Assembly (NCBI RefSeq): GCF_002354895.1
Contig: NZ_CP023439.1
Coordinates: 4,836,001-4,900,000, forward strand
Length of the DNA: 64,000 nucleotides
DNA from: Thauera sp. K11
Lineage (GTDB): Bacteria; Pseudomonadota; Gammaproteobacteria; Burkholderiales; Rhodocyclaceae
Direction of reading: 5' to 3'
In this document: positions 52,406 to 61,345 of the stretch, piece after piece
How the letters are laid out: the number at the start of each line of letters is the position of its first letter
Numbering within the stretch: the stretch's first letter is position 1
The notes under the pieces: generated by a model
The model's database searches: none
Told to the model about the DNA's origin: nothing
What the model saw: the letters and a program-made list of their open reading frames with translations, nothing else
Program-made: the position numbers and the translations under genes

Positions 52406-53358
52406 GCCGGGGCCGAAGCTGCGGCGCGGCGGGCGCCGGCGGCCAGCCAGTCCAGCCATTCGTCCATGCCCTGGCCGCCCGTCGCCGACACGTGGATGAT
52501 GCGGATGTCCGGATTCACCCGGCGCGCCCAGTTCTGTGCCGCCTGGACGTCGAAATCCAGGTAGGGCAGCAGGTCGCACTTGTTGAGCAGCATCAGGCCG
52601 GCGGCGCGGAACATGTCGGGGTACTTGACCGGCTTGTCCTCGCCCTCGGTCACCGACAGGATCACCACCTTGTGTGCCTCGCCCAGGTCGAAGGCGGCCG
52701 GGCACACCAGGTTGCCGACGTTTTCGATCAGCAGCAGGCCGCCGCGCGCCAGCGGCAGGCCGGCCATCGCGTCGCCCACCATGCGCGCATCGAGGTGGCA
52801 GCCCCTGCCGGTGTTGATCTGGGTGGCGGGCGCGCCGGTGGCGCGGATGCGTTCGGCGTCGCGGCTGGTCTGCTGGTCGCCCTCGATCACCGCCAGCGGG
52901 ATGCGGCCGGCCAGCCGCTCTATGGTCTTCACCAGCAGCGTGGTCTTGCCCGAGCCCGGGCTGGAGACGAGGTTGACCGCGAACACGCCGGCCGCGGCCA
53001 GCGCGCGCCGGTTGGCGGCGGCCTCGGCGTCGTTGCGGGCGAGCAGATCCTGCTCGACGGCCACGTGGCGCAGAGGCGCGGCGGCCGCGAGTGCCTCGCC
53101 GGATGCGGCTCCGGGATGCCCGGCATCATGTGCGGCAGGGAAGGGGGCGGGCGCCGTACCGGGGCTCGCGCTGGTGCTTCCCGCCGCCATGACGGCCGGC
53201 TCGGGCGCGGCACCGGCCACGGCCGCGCGGAGGAGGGCGTCGTCCGCACGCCCGGCCGCGGGCGATGCGGCCGCGGCGCGGCGATGCGGCCGGTAGGGAT
53301 GGCCGCCGTGGTGGTCGATGGTGGCGCCGTCGCCACCGCATCCGCAGGTGGTACACAT
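52402..53358 (-). CDS. hypB: Hydrogenase nickel-insertion GTPase HypB
   Basis: A 318-residue SIMIBI GTPase. The N-terminus has CTTCGCG (high-affinity nickel motif) and a modest histidine-bearing stretch ([13 protein letters not shown]), then a long Ala/Pro-rich linker. The P-loop SPGSGKTT is at residues 133-140, followed by [19 protein letters not shown] (metal site) and [10 protein letters not shown] (guanine specificity NKxD). With HypA it delivers nickel to HoxH. The linker seems longer than in many HypB proteins. Confidence 0.95.
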   Translation of the reverse strand: MCTTCGCGGDGATIDHHGGHPYRPHRRAAAASPAAGRADDALLRAAVAGAAPEPAVMAAGSTSASPGTAPAPFPAAHDAGHPGAASGEALAAAAPLRHVAVEQDLLARNDAEAAANRRALAAAGVFAVNLVSSPGSGKTTLLVKTIERLAGRIPLAVIEGDQQTSRDAERIRATGAPATQINTGRGCHLDARMVGDAMAGLPLARGGLLLIENVGNLVCPAAFDLGEAHKVVILSVTEGEDKPVKYPDMFRAAGLMLLNKCDLLPYLDFDVQAAQNWARRVNPDIRIIHVSATGGQGMDEWLDWLAAGARRAAASAPA

Positions 53359-53373
53359 GCCTCGTGCTCCGGT

Positions 53374-53715
53374 CTATTCGACGTCCAGGTCCCTGACCCG
53401 CAACTCGGTGCCGCGCAACACCCTGAGCGGGCGCGATTCGCATCGCGGACAGAGGTCGTAGAGGGTTTCCATTGCGGCGCGGATGCCGCACGCCGCGCAT
53501 TCGCCCTCGCCCGGCACCGCGACGATGTCCAGCCTCGCCCCTTCGGCACAGGTGCCGAGGCTCGCGGACTCGAAGGCGAAGCGCAGCGCCTCGGCTTCGA
53601 CGCAGGACAGCGCGCCGATCTCCATGCGCACGACCCGCACGCGGGTGAAGCGCTCGCGCCGGGCCGCGTCCTCGATCAGGCCCACCGCGCTTTCGGCCAG
53701 CGACAGTTCATGCAT
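53374..53715 (-). CDS. hypA: Hydrogenase nickel-insertion chaperone HypA
   Basis: A 113-residue HypA. Nickel binds at the N-terminal MHELSLAES, and the zinc site has CAAC and CPRC pairs. The ATG at 53715 is required for the N-terminal nickel-binding His2; an ATG at 53802 would bury it. First gene of the hyp operon, divergent from hoxF, with 157 bases of shared control region. Confidence 0.95.
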   Translation of the reverse strand: MHELSLAESAVGLIEDAARRERFTRVRVVRMEIGALSCVEAEALRFAFESASLGTCAEGARLDIVAVPGEGECAACGIRAAMETLYDLCPRCESRPLRVLRGTELRVRDLDVE

Positions 53716-53746
53716 GGCAGTCTTCCCGATGGAGTCGCCGCATCCT

Positions 53747-53760
53747 TTGACGCAGGTCAC
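53747..53760. promoter_or_regulatory. FNR/Anr-like palindrome in the hypA-hoxF control region
   Basis: TTGAC-GCAG-GTCAC fits the FNR-class pattern TTGAY-N4-RTCAA at 9 of 10 positions and lies between the divergent hyp and hox operons. It would fit induction under low oxygen. No convincing sigma54 -24/-12 promoter of the Ralstonia type was seen. Confidence 0.4.
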
Positions 53761-53872
53761 AAGCCTGGCGGGAATCCGGTCGGCGACATTGTAATTCCGC
53801 ATCGCAACACGGCAGAATCCTCATCGGGCCGATACCGACTCCGAGCGCATCCCTGGCTCACAGGAGGACAGC

Positions 53873-55702
53873 GTGGCAGCAGCGACGATCGAAACCGTTC
53901 TCGACCGGCACGCCCGGGATGGTACCCGGCTGGTGCAGATCCTGCGCGAGGTCCAGGACGCTCTGGGATGGCTGGCGCCCGACACGCTCACCGCCATCGC
54001 GCAGGGAGTAGGCCGGCCGCGCGCGCAGGTGGAAGGCACGGCGGGCTTCTACAGTTTCTTCCACACCCGTCCGCTCGGCGAGTACCGCCTCCTGTTCTCG
54101 GACAACATCACCGACCGCATGCTCGGCAGCCACGACCTGATGCGGTCCCTGTGCCACAAGCTGTGGCTGGAACCCGGCCGCGTGTCGGAGGACGGCCGGG
54201 TCAGCGTGGACACCACGTCTTGCACCGGCATGTGCGACCAGGGGCCGGCGCTGCTGGCCAACTACCGCGCCGTCACGCGGCTGACGCCCGAACGCATCGA
54301 CGACATGGTCCACCTGATCCGCCGCCGCGTGTCGGTGGGGGACTGGCCGTCGGACTGGTTCCACGTCGACGACAACATCCGCCGCCGCGACGTGCTGCTC
54401 GATCATGGCCTGGCGCCCGGCGCGGCGCTGGCCGCGGCGCTGGACCGCGGCCCGGCCGGCCTGCTCGGCGAGATCGAACGCTCGGCGCTGCGCGGGCGCG
54501 GCGGCGCGGGCTTCGGCAGCGACATCAAGTGGCGCTCCTGCCGCGACGCCTGGGGCGACGCGCACTACGTGATCTGCAACGCCGACGAGGGCGAGCCCGG
54601 CACCTTCAAGGACCGCGTGCTGCTGAGCGCCTTCTTCGACATGGTGGTCGACGGCATGTGCATCGCCGGCTTCGCCATCGGCGCGAGCAAGGGCTTCATC
54701 TACCTGCGCGGCGAATACCGCTACCTGCTCGACCGGCTCGAGACGCGGCTCGCCCAGCGGCGCGAGGCCGGGCTGCTCGGACGCAACATCCTCGGCCGCG
54801 GCTTCACCTTCGACATCGAGATCCACCTCGGTGCCGGCGCCTACATCTGCGGCGAGGAATCCGCGCTCATCGAATCGCTCGAAGGCAAGCCGGGCAAGCC
54901 GCGCATCCGCCCGCCCTTCCCGGTGACGAACGGCTACCTCGGCCAGCCGACGACGGTGAACAACGTCGAGACGCTCGCGCTCGCCGCGCTGATCGCGGTG
55001 AAGGGGGGCGAATGGTTCCGCGCCATCGGCACGCCGGCCTCGACCGGCACCAAGCTGCTGTCGGTGTCGGGCGACGTGGAACGCCCGGGCATCTACGAAT
55101 TCCCCTTCGGCGTGACCGTCGCCGAGGTGCTGCAGGCCGCCGGCGGCGTGGACACCCAGGCGGTGACCACTGCCGGCGCGGCCGGCTTCTGCCTGTCGGC
55201 CGGCGAGTTCGGCCGCCGCATCGCCTTCGAGGACGTGCCCACCGGCGGTTCGATCATGGTGTTCGGCCGCAGCCGCGACATGTTCGAGGTGGCGCGCAAC
55301 TTCACCCGCTTCTTCGCGCACGAGAGCTGCGGCTTCTGCACCCCGTGCCGCGTCGGCACCGCGGTCAACGCGCGGCTGATGGACAAGCTCGCCCACGGCC
55401 GCGGCTCGCCCTACGACCTCGACGAGATGGAGAAGATGCACCGCCTGATGCAGGGCGCCAGCCATTGCGGCCTGGGCAACACCGCGACGATCGCGCTGCG
55501 CGACATGCTTGCCAGGTTCCGCCCCGCGTTCGAGCGCCGGCTGCATTCGCCCGACTACGAGCCGGCCTTCGACCTCGACGCCGCGCTGTCGCAGGCGCGG
55601 CAGATGACCGGCCGCGACGACGCCGGCGCCCATCTCACCGACAACCTGAGCGCGCAGCGCGCCGAGGCGCACGGCCAAGAACCCGGCGAGGCCCAGCCAT
55701 GA
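53873..55702 (+). CDS. hoxF: NAD-reducing hydrogenase diaphorase subunit HoxF
   Basis: A 609-residue subunit combining a NuoE-like N-terminal domain (to about residue 150) with a NuoF-like domain. FMN/NADH motifs are GRGGAGFGSDIKWRSC, CNADEGEPGTFKDR and GAGAYICGEESALIES; the 4Fe-4S site is ESCGFCTPCRVG plus HCGLGN. In the NuoE-like part only one cysteine pair is seen (TTSCTGMCDQG); the other pair of a 2Fe-2S site is absent. GTG start with CAGGAGGACAGC upstream. It passes electrons from H2 oxidation to NAD+. Confidence 0.94.
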   Translation: MAAATIETVLDRHARDGTRLVQILREVQDALGWLAPDTLTAIAQGVGRPRAQVEGTAGFYSFFHTRPLGEYRLLFSDNITDRMLGSHDLMRSLCHKLWLEPGRVSEDGRVSVDTTSCTGMCDQGPALLANYRAVTRLTPERIDDMVHLIRRRVSVGDWPSDWFHVDDNIRRRDVLLDHGLAPGAALAAALDRGPAGLLGEIERSALRGRGGAGFGSDIKWRSCRDAWGDAHYVICNADEGEPGTFKDRVLLSAFFDMVVDGMCIAGFAIGASKGFIYLRGEYRYLLDRLETRLAQRREAGLLGRNILGRGFTFDIEIHLGAGAYICGEESALIESLEGKPGKPRIRPPFPVTNGYLGQPTTVNNVETLALAALIAVKGGEWFRAIGTPASTGTKLLSVSGDVERPGIYEFPFGVTVAEVLQAAGGVDTQAVTTAGAAGFCLSAGEFGRRIAFEDVPTGGSIMVFGRSRDMFEVARNFTRFFAHESCGFCTPCRVGTAVNARLMDKLAHGRGSPYDLDEMEKMHRLMQGASHCGLGNTATIALRDMLARFRPAFERRLHSPDYEPAFDLDAALSQARQMTGRDDAGAHLTDNLSAQRAEAHGQEPGEAQP

Positions 55703-56415
55703 CCAGCAGCTTTCTTCTCGATGGCGAAGAAGTGCCATTCACGCCCGGACAGACGGTGATGCAGGCCGCCAGCGCCGCCGGCAAGTACATCCCGCACCTG
55801 TGCTGGCATCCGGATTTCAGCGCGCACGGCTCGTGCAAGCTGTGCACCGTCAGGATCGGCGGGCGTTTCGCCACCGCCTGTACGGTGCGTGCCGCGGACG
55901 GGCAGGAAGTCGAGAACCGCAGCGAGGAACTCACCGGAAAGCGGCGCACGCTGCTGCAGCTGCTGTTCGTCGAGGGCAACCATTTCTGCCCGTCCTGCGA
56001 GAAGAGCGGCAACTGCGTGCTGCAGGCCACCGCCTACGAGATGGGCATGCTGAGCCCGCATTTCGACCACTTCTACCCCGACCGCCCGGTCGACGCCTCG
56101 CACCCCGACGTGCTGCTCGACTTCAACCGCTGCATCCTGTGCGAACTGTGCGTGCGCGCCAGCCGCGAGGCCGACGGCAAGGACGTGTTCGCGCTGTCGG
56201 GCCGCGGCGCCGGGTCGCACCTGATCGTCAACAGCGAGAGCGGGCGCCTGGCCGACACCGACTTCGCCGTCACCGACCGTGCCGCCGGGGTCTGTCCGGT
56301 GGGCGTGATCCTGAAGAAGCGGGTGGGCTTCGCGGTGCCGATCGGACAGCGCGAATACGACGCACAGCCGATCTCGCAGGTGGCGGTCGCGCACGCGAAG
56401 GAGGAAGGGCAATGA
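55699..56415 (+). CDS. hoxU: NAD-reducing hydrogenase diaphorase subunit HoxU
   Basis: A 238-residue NuoG-like iron-sulfur subunit. The N-terminal 2Fe-2S motif is in CWHPDFSAHGSCKLC with a later TAC, then CPSCEKSGNC with an upstream histidine, then CILCELC with GVCPVG. It wires HoxY to HoxF. The ATG overlaps the hoxF stop by 4 bases. Confidence 0.95.
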   Translation: MTSSFLLDGEEVPFTPGQTVMQAASAAGKYIPHLCWHPDFSAHGSCKLCTVRIGGRFATACTVRAADGQEVENRSEELTGKRRTLLQLLFVEGNHFCPSCEKSGNCVLQATAYEMGMLSPHFDHFYPDRPVDASHPDVLLDFNRCILCELCVRASREADGKDVFALSGRGAGSHLIVNSESGRLADTDFAVTDRAAGVCPVGVILKKRVGFAVPIGQREYDAQPISQVAVAHAKEEGQ

Positions 56416-56975
56416 GCACCGCGACTGCGGCGCAGCCGCGCAAGCTGAAGGTCGCGACGGTGTCGCTGGCCGGCTGCTTCGGCTGCCACATGTCCTTCCT
56501 CGACATCGACGAGCGCCTGCTGCCGCTGCTCGAACTGGTCGAGTTCGACCGCTCGCCGATCACCGACATCAAGCACTGCGGGCCGTGCGACATCGGCCTC
56601 ATCGAAGGCGGCGTATGCAACGCCGAGAACGTGCACGTGCTGCGCGAATTCCGCGCCAACTGCAAGGTGCTGGTCGCGCTCGGCGCCTGCGCCGTCAATG
56701 GCGGCCTGCCGGCGCAGCGCAACCACCTGCAACTGGCCGACATCCTGCAGGAGGTGTATCGCACCGGCCACGGGCTCGCCGAAGGCAGCCGCATCCCGGA
56801 CGACCCCGAGCTGCCGCTGCCGCTGAACCAGGTGCACCCGGTGCACGAGGTGGTGAAGATCGACTACTTCCTGCCCGGCTGCCCGCCGTCCGGCGATGCG
56901 ATCTGGGCCTTCCTCGGCGACCTCGTCGCCGGCAGGGAGCCCGCTCCGGGCCACGGCCTGCTGCACTACGACTGA
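56412..56975 (+). CDS. hoxY: NAD-reducing hydrogenase small subunit HoxY
   Basis: A 187-residue small subunit carrying the proximal 4Fe-4S cluster: cysteines in LAGCFGCHMS, LGACAVNGG and LPGCPPSG. There is no Tat signal, as expected for the cytoplasmic soluble enzyme. The ATG overlaps the hoxU stop by 4 bases. Confidence 0.96.
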   Translation: MSTATAAQPRKLKVATVSLAGCFGCHMSFLDIDERLLPLLELVEFDRSPITDIKHCGPCDIGLIEGGVCNAENVHVLREFRANCKVLVALGACAVNGGLPAQRNHLQLADILQEVYRTGHGLAEGSRIPDDPELPLPLNQVHPVHEVVKIDYFLPGCPPSGDAIWAFLGDLVAGREPAPGHGLLHYD

Positions 56976-56993
56976 TCCGTCCGCGAGATTGCC

Positions 56994-58460
56994 ATGAGCT
57001 TCGAACTCGAAACCGCCGCAGCCGCCCGCGACAGCCTGCGCCGCGTCGCCATCGACCCCGTGTCCCGCGTCGAAGGCCACGGCAAGGTCACGCTGCTGCT
57101 CGACGAGGACGACAAGGTGCACCAGGTGCGCCTGCACATCGTCGAGTTCCGCGGCTTCGAACGCTTCATCCAGGGCCGGCCCTACTGGGAAGTGCCGGTC
57201 ATGGTGCAGCGCCTGTGCGGCATCTGCCCGGTGTCGCACCACCTGGCGGCGAGCAAGGCGCTGGACGTCATCGTCGGCGCCGACCGCCTGACCCCCACCG
57301 CGGAAAAGATGCGCCGGCTGATGCACTACGGCCAGATCCTGCAGTCCCACGCGCTGCACTTCTTCCACCTGTCCTCGCCCGACCTGCTGTTCGGCTTCGA
57401 CTCCGAGGTCGCGCGGCGCAACATCGTCGGCGTCGCCGCGAAATATCCCGACATCGCGAAGAAGGGCATCCTGCTGCGCAAGTACGGCCAGGAGGTGATC
57501 CGGCACACCGCCGGCAAGCGGGTGCATGGCACCGGCTCGGTGCCCGGCGGCGTCAACCGCGCGCTGACCGGCGCCGAGCGGACGGAACTGCTCGAGGACG
57601 CCTACCGGATGATTGCCTGGAGCCGCGACGCGGTGCGGATCATCCGCGAACTGCACGAGCAGAACCCGGCGCTGTACGACGGCTTCGGCGCCTGCCCCTC
57701 CAATTTCATGGGCATGGTCGCACCCGACGGCAGCCTGGACCTCTACCACGGCGGGCTGCGCGCCAAGGACGCCGGCGGCAACATCCTCTTCGACCACGTC
57801 GACTACCAGACCTACGACCGGCTCATCACCGAGGAGGTCAAACCCTGGAGCTACATGAAGTTCCCGTACTTCACCGCGCTCGGCCCCGAGCGCGGCTGGT
57901 ACAAGGTGGGCCCGCTGGCCCGCGTGCAGAACTGCGACGGCATCCCCACCCCCTTCGCCGAGCACGAACGCCGCGAATTCGCCGCCTACGCCGGCGGCGG
58001 GCCGATGCATGCCACGCTCGGCTTCCACTGGGCGCGCATGATCGAGATGCTGTTCGCCGCCGAAACGATCAAGGAGCTGCTGCACGACGACGACCTCGAA
58101 GGCACCGACCTGGTGGTCGCCGGCGAACGCCGCCGCGAGGGCGTGGGCGTCATCGAGGCGCCGCGCGGCACGCTGTTCCACCACTACCAGGTGGGCGACG
58201 ACGATCTGGTGACGATGGCCAACCTCATCGTCTCCACCACCAACAACAACCAGGCGATGAACACCGCGGTGCGCGAGGTGGCCAAGAAGTACCTCGACGG
58301 CAGGGAGATCACCGAGGGCCTGCTGAACCACATCGAAGTCGCGATCCGCGCCTTCGACCCCTGCCTGTCGTGCGCCACCCACGCGCTCGGCAGCATGCCG
58401 CTGGAAGTCGTGCTGCTCGACGCCGAAGGCCGCGAACTCGACCGCAGGTACAAGCACTGA
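56994..58460 (+). CDS. hoxH: NAD-reducing hydrogenase large subunit HoxH
   Basis: A 488-residue [NiFe] large subunit. The nickel-iron site is held by RLCGICPVSHH and DPCLSCATH. A C-terminal extension of about 24 residues after that histidine (ALGSMPLEVVLLDAEGRELD and a short basic end) is the piece removed by the maturation protease once nickel is inserted. Sequence and subunit set indicate the cytoplasmic bidirectional (group 3d) class. RVEGHGKVTLL is near the N-terminus. Confidence 0.96.
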   Translation: MSFELETAAAARDSLRRVAIDPVSRVEGHGKVTLLLDEDDKVHQVRLHIVEFRGFERFIQGRPYWEVPVMVQRLCGICPVSHHLAASKALDVIVGADRLTPTAEKMRRLMHYGQILQSHALHFFHLSSPDLLFGFDSEVARRNIVGVAAKYPDIAKKGILLRKYGQEVIRHTAGKRVHGTGSVPGGVNRALTGAERTELLEDAYRMIAWSRDAVRIIRELHEQNPALYDGFGACPSNFMGMVAPDGSLDLYHGGLRAKDAGGNILFDHVDYQTYDRLITEEVKPWSYMKFPYFTALGPERGWYKVGPLARVQNCDGIPTPFAEHERREFAAYAGGGPMHATLGFHWARMIEMLFAAETIKELLHDDDLEGTDLVVAGERRREGVGVIEAPRGTLFHHYQVGDDDLVTMANLIVSTTNNNQAMNTAVREVAKKYLDGREITEGLLNHIEVAIRAFDPCLSCATHALGSMPLEVVLLDAEGRELDRRYKH

Positions 58461-58482
58461 CGAGCAGCGGCACGCACCTCCG

Positions 58483-59046
58483 ATGAAACCCGGCACGCTG
58501 GTCTTCTCCTGGGGCAACCCCAGCCGCGGCGACGACGCCCTCGGCCCGCTGTTCGCCGAAGCCATCGAGGCGCTGCGGCTTCCCGGCGTCGAATGCCTCA
58601 CCGACTTCCAGCTCCAGGTCGAGCACGCGCTGGACCTCGCCGGCCGCCGCCGCGTGCTGTTCGTCGATGCCTCGATGGAAGCGGCCGCCCCCTTCAGCGT
58701 GGCCCCGCTGCTGCCGCGGCGCGACGCCAGCTTCACCACGCACGCGATGACACCCGCGGCGATTCTGCAGGTCTATGCCGACACGCAGGCCGGCGAACCG
58801 CCGCCGGCCTGGCTGCTGGGCATCCGGGGCGAACGATGGGAACTGGGCCAGGCCATCTCCCCCGCCGCAAGGAACAATCTCGCCGCCGCCATCGAATGGA
58901 CCCGCACATGGCTGGCCGGAGACGCGGCGGGGCTTCGTGGAGCGGGCGAGGACTGTCCGAGCGACCGCAGGGAGCGAGTTCCGCAGCCCGACGGAACGAA
59001 GCCCCGCCGCGTCTCCGGCGGATCGTCCGCGCCGCCGCCCGCCTGA
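58483..59046 (+). CDS. hoxW: Hydrogenase maturation endopeptidase HoxW with repeat-derived tail
   Basis: A 187-residue protease for HoxH. The core (residues 1-144) has SWGNPSRGDDALGPLFAEAI, FVDASMEAA and TTHAMTPAAIL, with the acidic and histidine nickel-sensing residues of the HycI/HoxW family. The last 43 residues (from about GDAAGLRGAGEDCPSDRRER) are encoded largely by a 105-bp palindromic repeat element and its 3' flank, and do not resemble the family. The core is complete, so the protein is probably active with an unrelated, likely disordered, end. Confidence 0.85.
   Translation: MKPGTLVFSWGNPSRGDDALGPLFAEAIEALRLPGVECLTDFQLQVEHALDLAGRRRVLFVDASMEAAAPFSVAPLLPRRDASFTTHAMTPAAILQVYADTQAGEPPPAWLLGIRGERWELGQAISPAARNNLAAAIEWTRTWLAGDAAGLRGAGEDCPSDRRERVPQPDGTKPRRVSGGSSAPPPA
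58915..59019. repeat. 105-bp palindromic repeat element inside the 3' end of hoxW
   Basis: The outer arms (58915-58938 and 58996-59019) are perfect 24-bp inverted complements around a 57-base core. The core (starting GGAGCGGGCGAGGACTGTCC and including GAGTTCCGCAGCCC) matches the reverse complement of the repeats at 25879 and 63713, but the arms differ from the arms in those copies while remaining complementary. This suggests a mobile or structured element rather than simple drift of a coding sequence. Confidence 0.8.
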
Positions 59047-59097
59047 CGACCGCATGCGCGCCGCGACAAACGCAGGCGCGCAAGGAGTGAGGAAAAA

Positions 59098-60198
59098 ATG
59101 ACCCTGCCCCGCACCGCGCTCCGCCTTCTCCTTGCCGTCTCGCTCGCCGCCGCGAGCCTTTCCGCCGGCGCCGAAGAGCCCCGGCTCAACGTCTACAACT
59201 GGAACGACTACATCGCCCGCGACACCATTCCATCCTTCCAGAAAGCCACCGGCATCGCCGTCAAGTACGACCTCTACGACAGCAATGCCACGCTGCAGGG
59301 CAAGCTGCTCACCGGCCAGAGCGGCTACGACGTCGTCTACCCCAGCGTCGAATACGCCGGCCGGCAGATCCAGGCCGGCATCTTCCAGCCGCTCGACAAG
59401 GCCAGGCTCCCCAATCTCGCCCACCTCGACCCCGTCGTCCTGAAGGCCGTCGAGGCCGCCGATCCCGGCAACCGCTACCTCGTCCCCTACATGTGGTACA
59501 CCACCGGCGTCGCCATCAACGAAGACAAGGTGGAAAAGGCCCTCGGCGGCAAGCTCCCCGACGACGCCTGGGACCTGCTGTTCGATCCTGCCGTCGCCGC
59601 CCGCCTCGAAGGCTGCGGCATCGCCCTGATGGACGAGGCGAGCGACGTCGTCCCCGCCGCGATGATCTACGCCGGCAAGGACACCGCGAAGATGGACCCG
59701 GCCGACATCCGCGCCGCCATCGACCGCCTCATGCCCGTGCGCAAGTACATCCGCACCTTCATCACCGCCCCCATCGACCAGATGGCCAAGGGCAGCCTGT
59801 GCGCGGCGATGATGTTCTCCGGCGACGCCATGATCGCCGCCCGCCGCGCCGCCGAATCCGGCACCGGCGCGCGCATCCGCTACTTCATCCCCAGGCCGGG
59901 CGCGATGATGTCGATAGACGTCATGGCCATCCCGCGCGACGCCAGCCACGTCGGCAACGCCCATGCCTGGATCAACGCCATGCTCGACCCCGCGGTGATC
60001 GCGCGCATTTCCAACGAAACCTTCTACATCAGCGCCAACCGCGCCGCGCTGCCGCTGATGTCCAGGACGCTGACCGAGGACCCGATGATCAACGTCCCCG
60101 ACGAGGTCAAGCGCACGCTGCGCGCCAAGCCGGTGCTCGGCAAGGACGTGCAGCGCGAGATGACGCAGGCGCTGGGGCGCTTCAAGAGCGCGCGCTAG
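59098..60198 (+). CDS. Polyamine ABC transporter substrate-binding protein (PotF/PotD-like)
   Basis: A 366-residue periplasmic binding protein with signal peptide (ALRLLLAVSLAAASLSAGA). The PotF/PotD pattern LNVYNWNDYIARDTIPSFQK and YDVVYPSVEY are present, with YLVPYMWYTTGVAINED. It should bind putrescine or spermidine; which one is not decided by sequence reading. First gene of a four-gene transporter downstream of hoxW. Confidence 0.9.
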   Translation: MTLPRTALRLLLAVSLAAASLSAGAEEPRLNVYNWNDYIARDTIPSFQKATGIAVKYDLYDSNATLQGKLLTGQSGYDVVYPSVEYAGRQIQAGIFQPLDKARLPNLAHLDPVVLKAVEAADPGNRYLVPYMWYTTGVAINEDKVEKALGGKLPDDAWDLLFDPAVAARLEGCGIALMDEASDVVPAAMIYAGKDTAKMDPADIRAAIDRLMPVRKYIRTFITAPIDQMAKGSLCAAMMFSGDAMIAARRAAESGTGARIRYFIPRPGAMMSIDVMAIPRDASHVGNAHAWINAMLDPAVIARISNETFYISANRAALPLMSRTLTEDPMINVPDEVKRTLRAKPVLGKDVQREMTQALGRFKSAR

Positions 60199-60241
60199 AC
60201 TCGGGCCTGCGCGAACGGGCGCGGCGGGGCAGGGGAGCAGG

Positions 60242-61345
60242 GTGGCCGCAGACGACCGGGATTCCACCTATCTTCGCATCGAGGGCGTCAGCAAGCGCTT
60301 CGACGACACGCTCGCGGTCGACGGCGTCACGCTGGCGGTCCGGCGGCAGGAGATCTTCGCGCTGCTCGGCAGCTCGGGCTGCGGCAAGAGCACCCTGCTG
60401 CGCATGATCGCCGGCCTCGAACGCCCGAGCGGCGGGCGCATCGTGCTCGACGGCGAGGACCTGGCCGCCATCCCCGCCTTCCGCCGGCCGACCAACATGA
60501 TGTTCCAGTCCTACGCGCTGTTCCCGCACATGAGCGCCGCCGGCAACGTCGCCTTCAGCCTGCGCCAGGAACGGCCGCGGCTGTCGCGCGTGCAGATCGC
60601 CGCGCGCGTGGCCGAGATGCTGGAACTGGTGCAGATGCAGCGCTACGCCGCGCGCAAGCCGCACGAACTCTCCGGCGGCCAGCAGCAGCGCGTGGCGCTG
60701 GCGCGCAGCCTGGCGAGGGAGCCCAAGCTGCTGCTGCTCGACGAACCGCTTGCCGCGCTGGACAAGCAGATCCGCCAGCACACCCGGCTCGAACTGGTGA
60801 GCCTGATCCGCCGCGTCGGCGTCACCTGCATCCTCGTCACCCACGACCAGGAAGAGGCGATGGCCATGGCCGGGCGCATCGGCATCATGTCCGAAGGCAG
60901 GCTGCTCCAGGTCGGCGCGCCCGACGAGATCTACGAACATCCGCGCTGCCGCTTCGCCGCCGAATTCATCGGCGAGACCAATCTGTTCCATGGCCGGATC
61001 GAAGACGGCCGGCTGGCCGGCAGCGACTTCCCGGTGCCGCTGGCGATCGACGCTGGCGGCGCGCCGCCGCCGGGGGCCGAGGCGTGGCTGTCGGTGCGGC
61101 CGGAGCGGGTGGTGCTCGGCCGCCACCCGCCTCCGGCGGACGGCGGGGCGCCGCTCAACGCCGCGCAGGCGGACGTCGCCGAGATCGCCTACCTCGGCAG
61201 CCATTCGATCTATCACCTGCGGCTGCATGGCGGGCGCGGCATGATCGCCAGCGTGCCCGGCGTCGGCCGGGGCGAGGCGCCGGCGCGCGGCGAGGCGGTC
61301 TGGGTGTGGTGGCGGGCGCCCGACGGCGTGGTGCTGACGCAATGA
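60242..61345 (+). CDS. Polyamine ABC transporter ATPase (PotG/PotA-like)
   Basis: A 367-residue ATPase. Walker A is GSSGCGKSTLLRM, the signature LSGGQQQRVALARSLA, Walker B LLLLDEPLAALD, followed by the switch histidine in VTHDQEEAMAMAGR. A C-terminal TOBE domain (from about residue 270) is typical of PotA/PotG. GTG start with GGGGAGCAGG upstream. Its stop overlaps the next permease start by 4 bases. Confidence 0.92.
   Translation: MAADDRDSTYLRIEGVSKRFDDTLAVDGVTLAVRRQEIFALLGSSGCGKSTLLRMIAGLERPSGGRIVLDGEDLAAIPAFRRPTNMMFQSYALFPHMSAAGNVAFSLRQERPRLSRVQIAARVAEMLELVQMQRYAARKPHELSGGQQQRVALARSLAREPKLLLLDEPLAALDKQIRQHTRLELVSLIRRVGVTCILVTHDQEEAMAMAGRIGIMSEGRLLQVGAPDEIYEHPRCRFAAEFIGETNLFHGRIEDGRLAGSDFPVPLAIDAGGAPPPGAEAWLSVRPERVVLGRHPPPADGGAPLNAAQADVAEIAYLGSHSIYHLRLHGGRGMIASVPGVGRGEAPARGEAVWVWWRAPDGVVLTQ

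Noticed and set aside
53761-53780. Sigma54 promoter in the hypA-hoxF gap
   Set aside because: CTGGCGGG is present but no GC dinucleotide with TTGC-like -12 follows at the correct spacing.
52492-56415. Open frame of about 1307 codons on the plus strand across hypB, hypA and hoxF
   Set aside because: It crosses genes on both strands; only its last part (HoxU, from 55699) is real.
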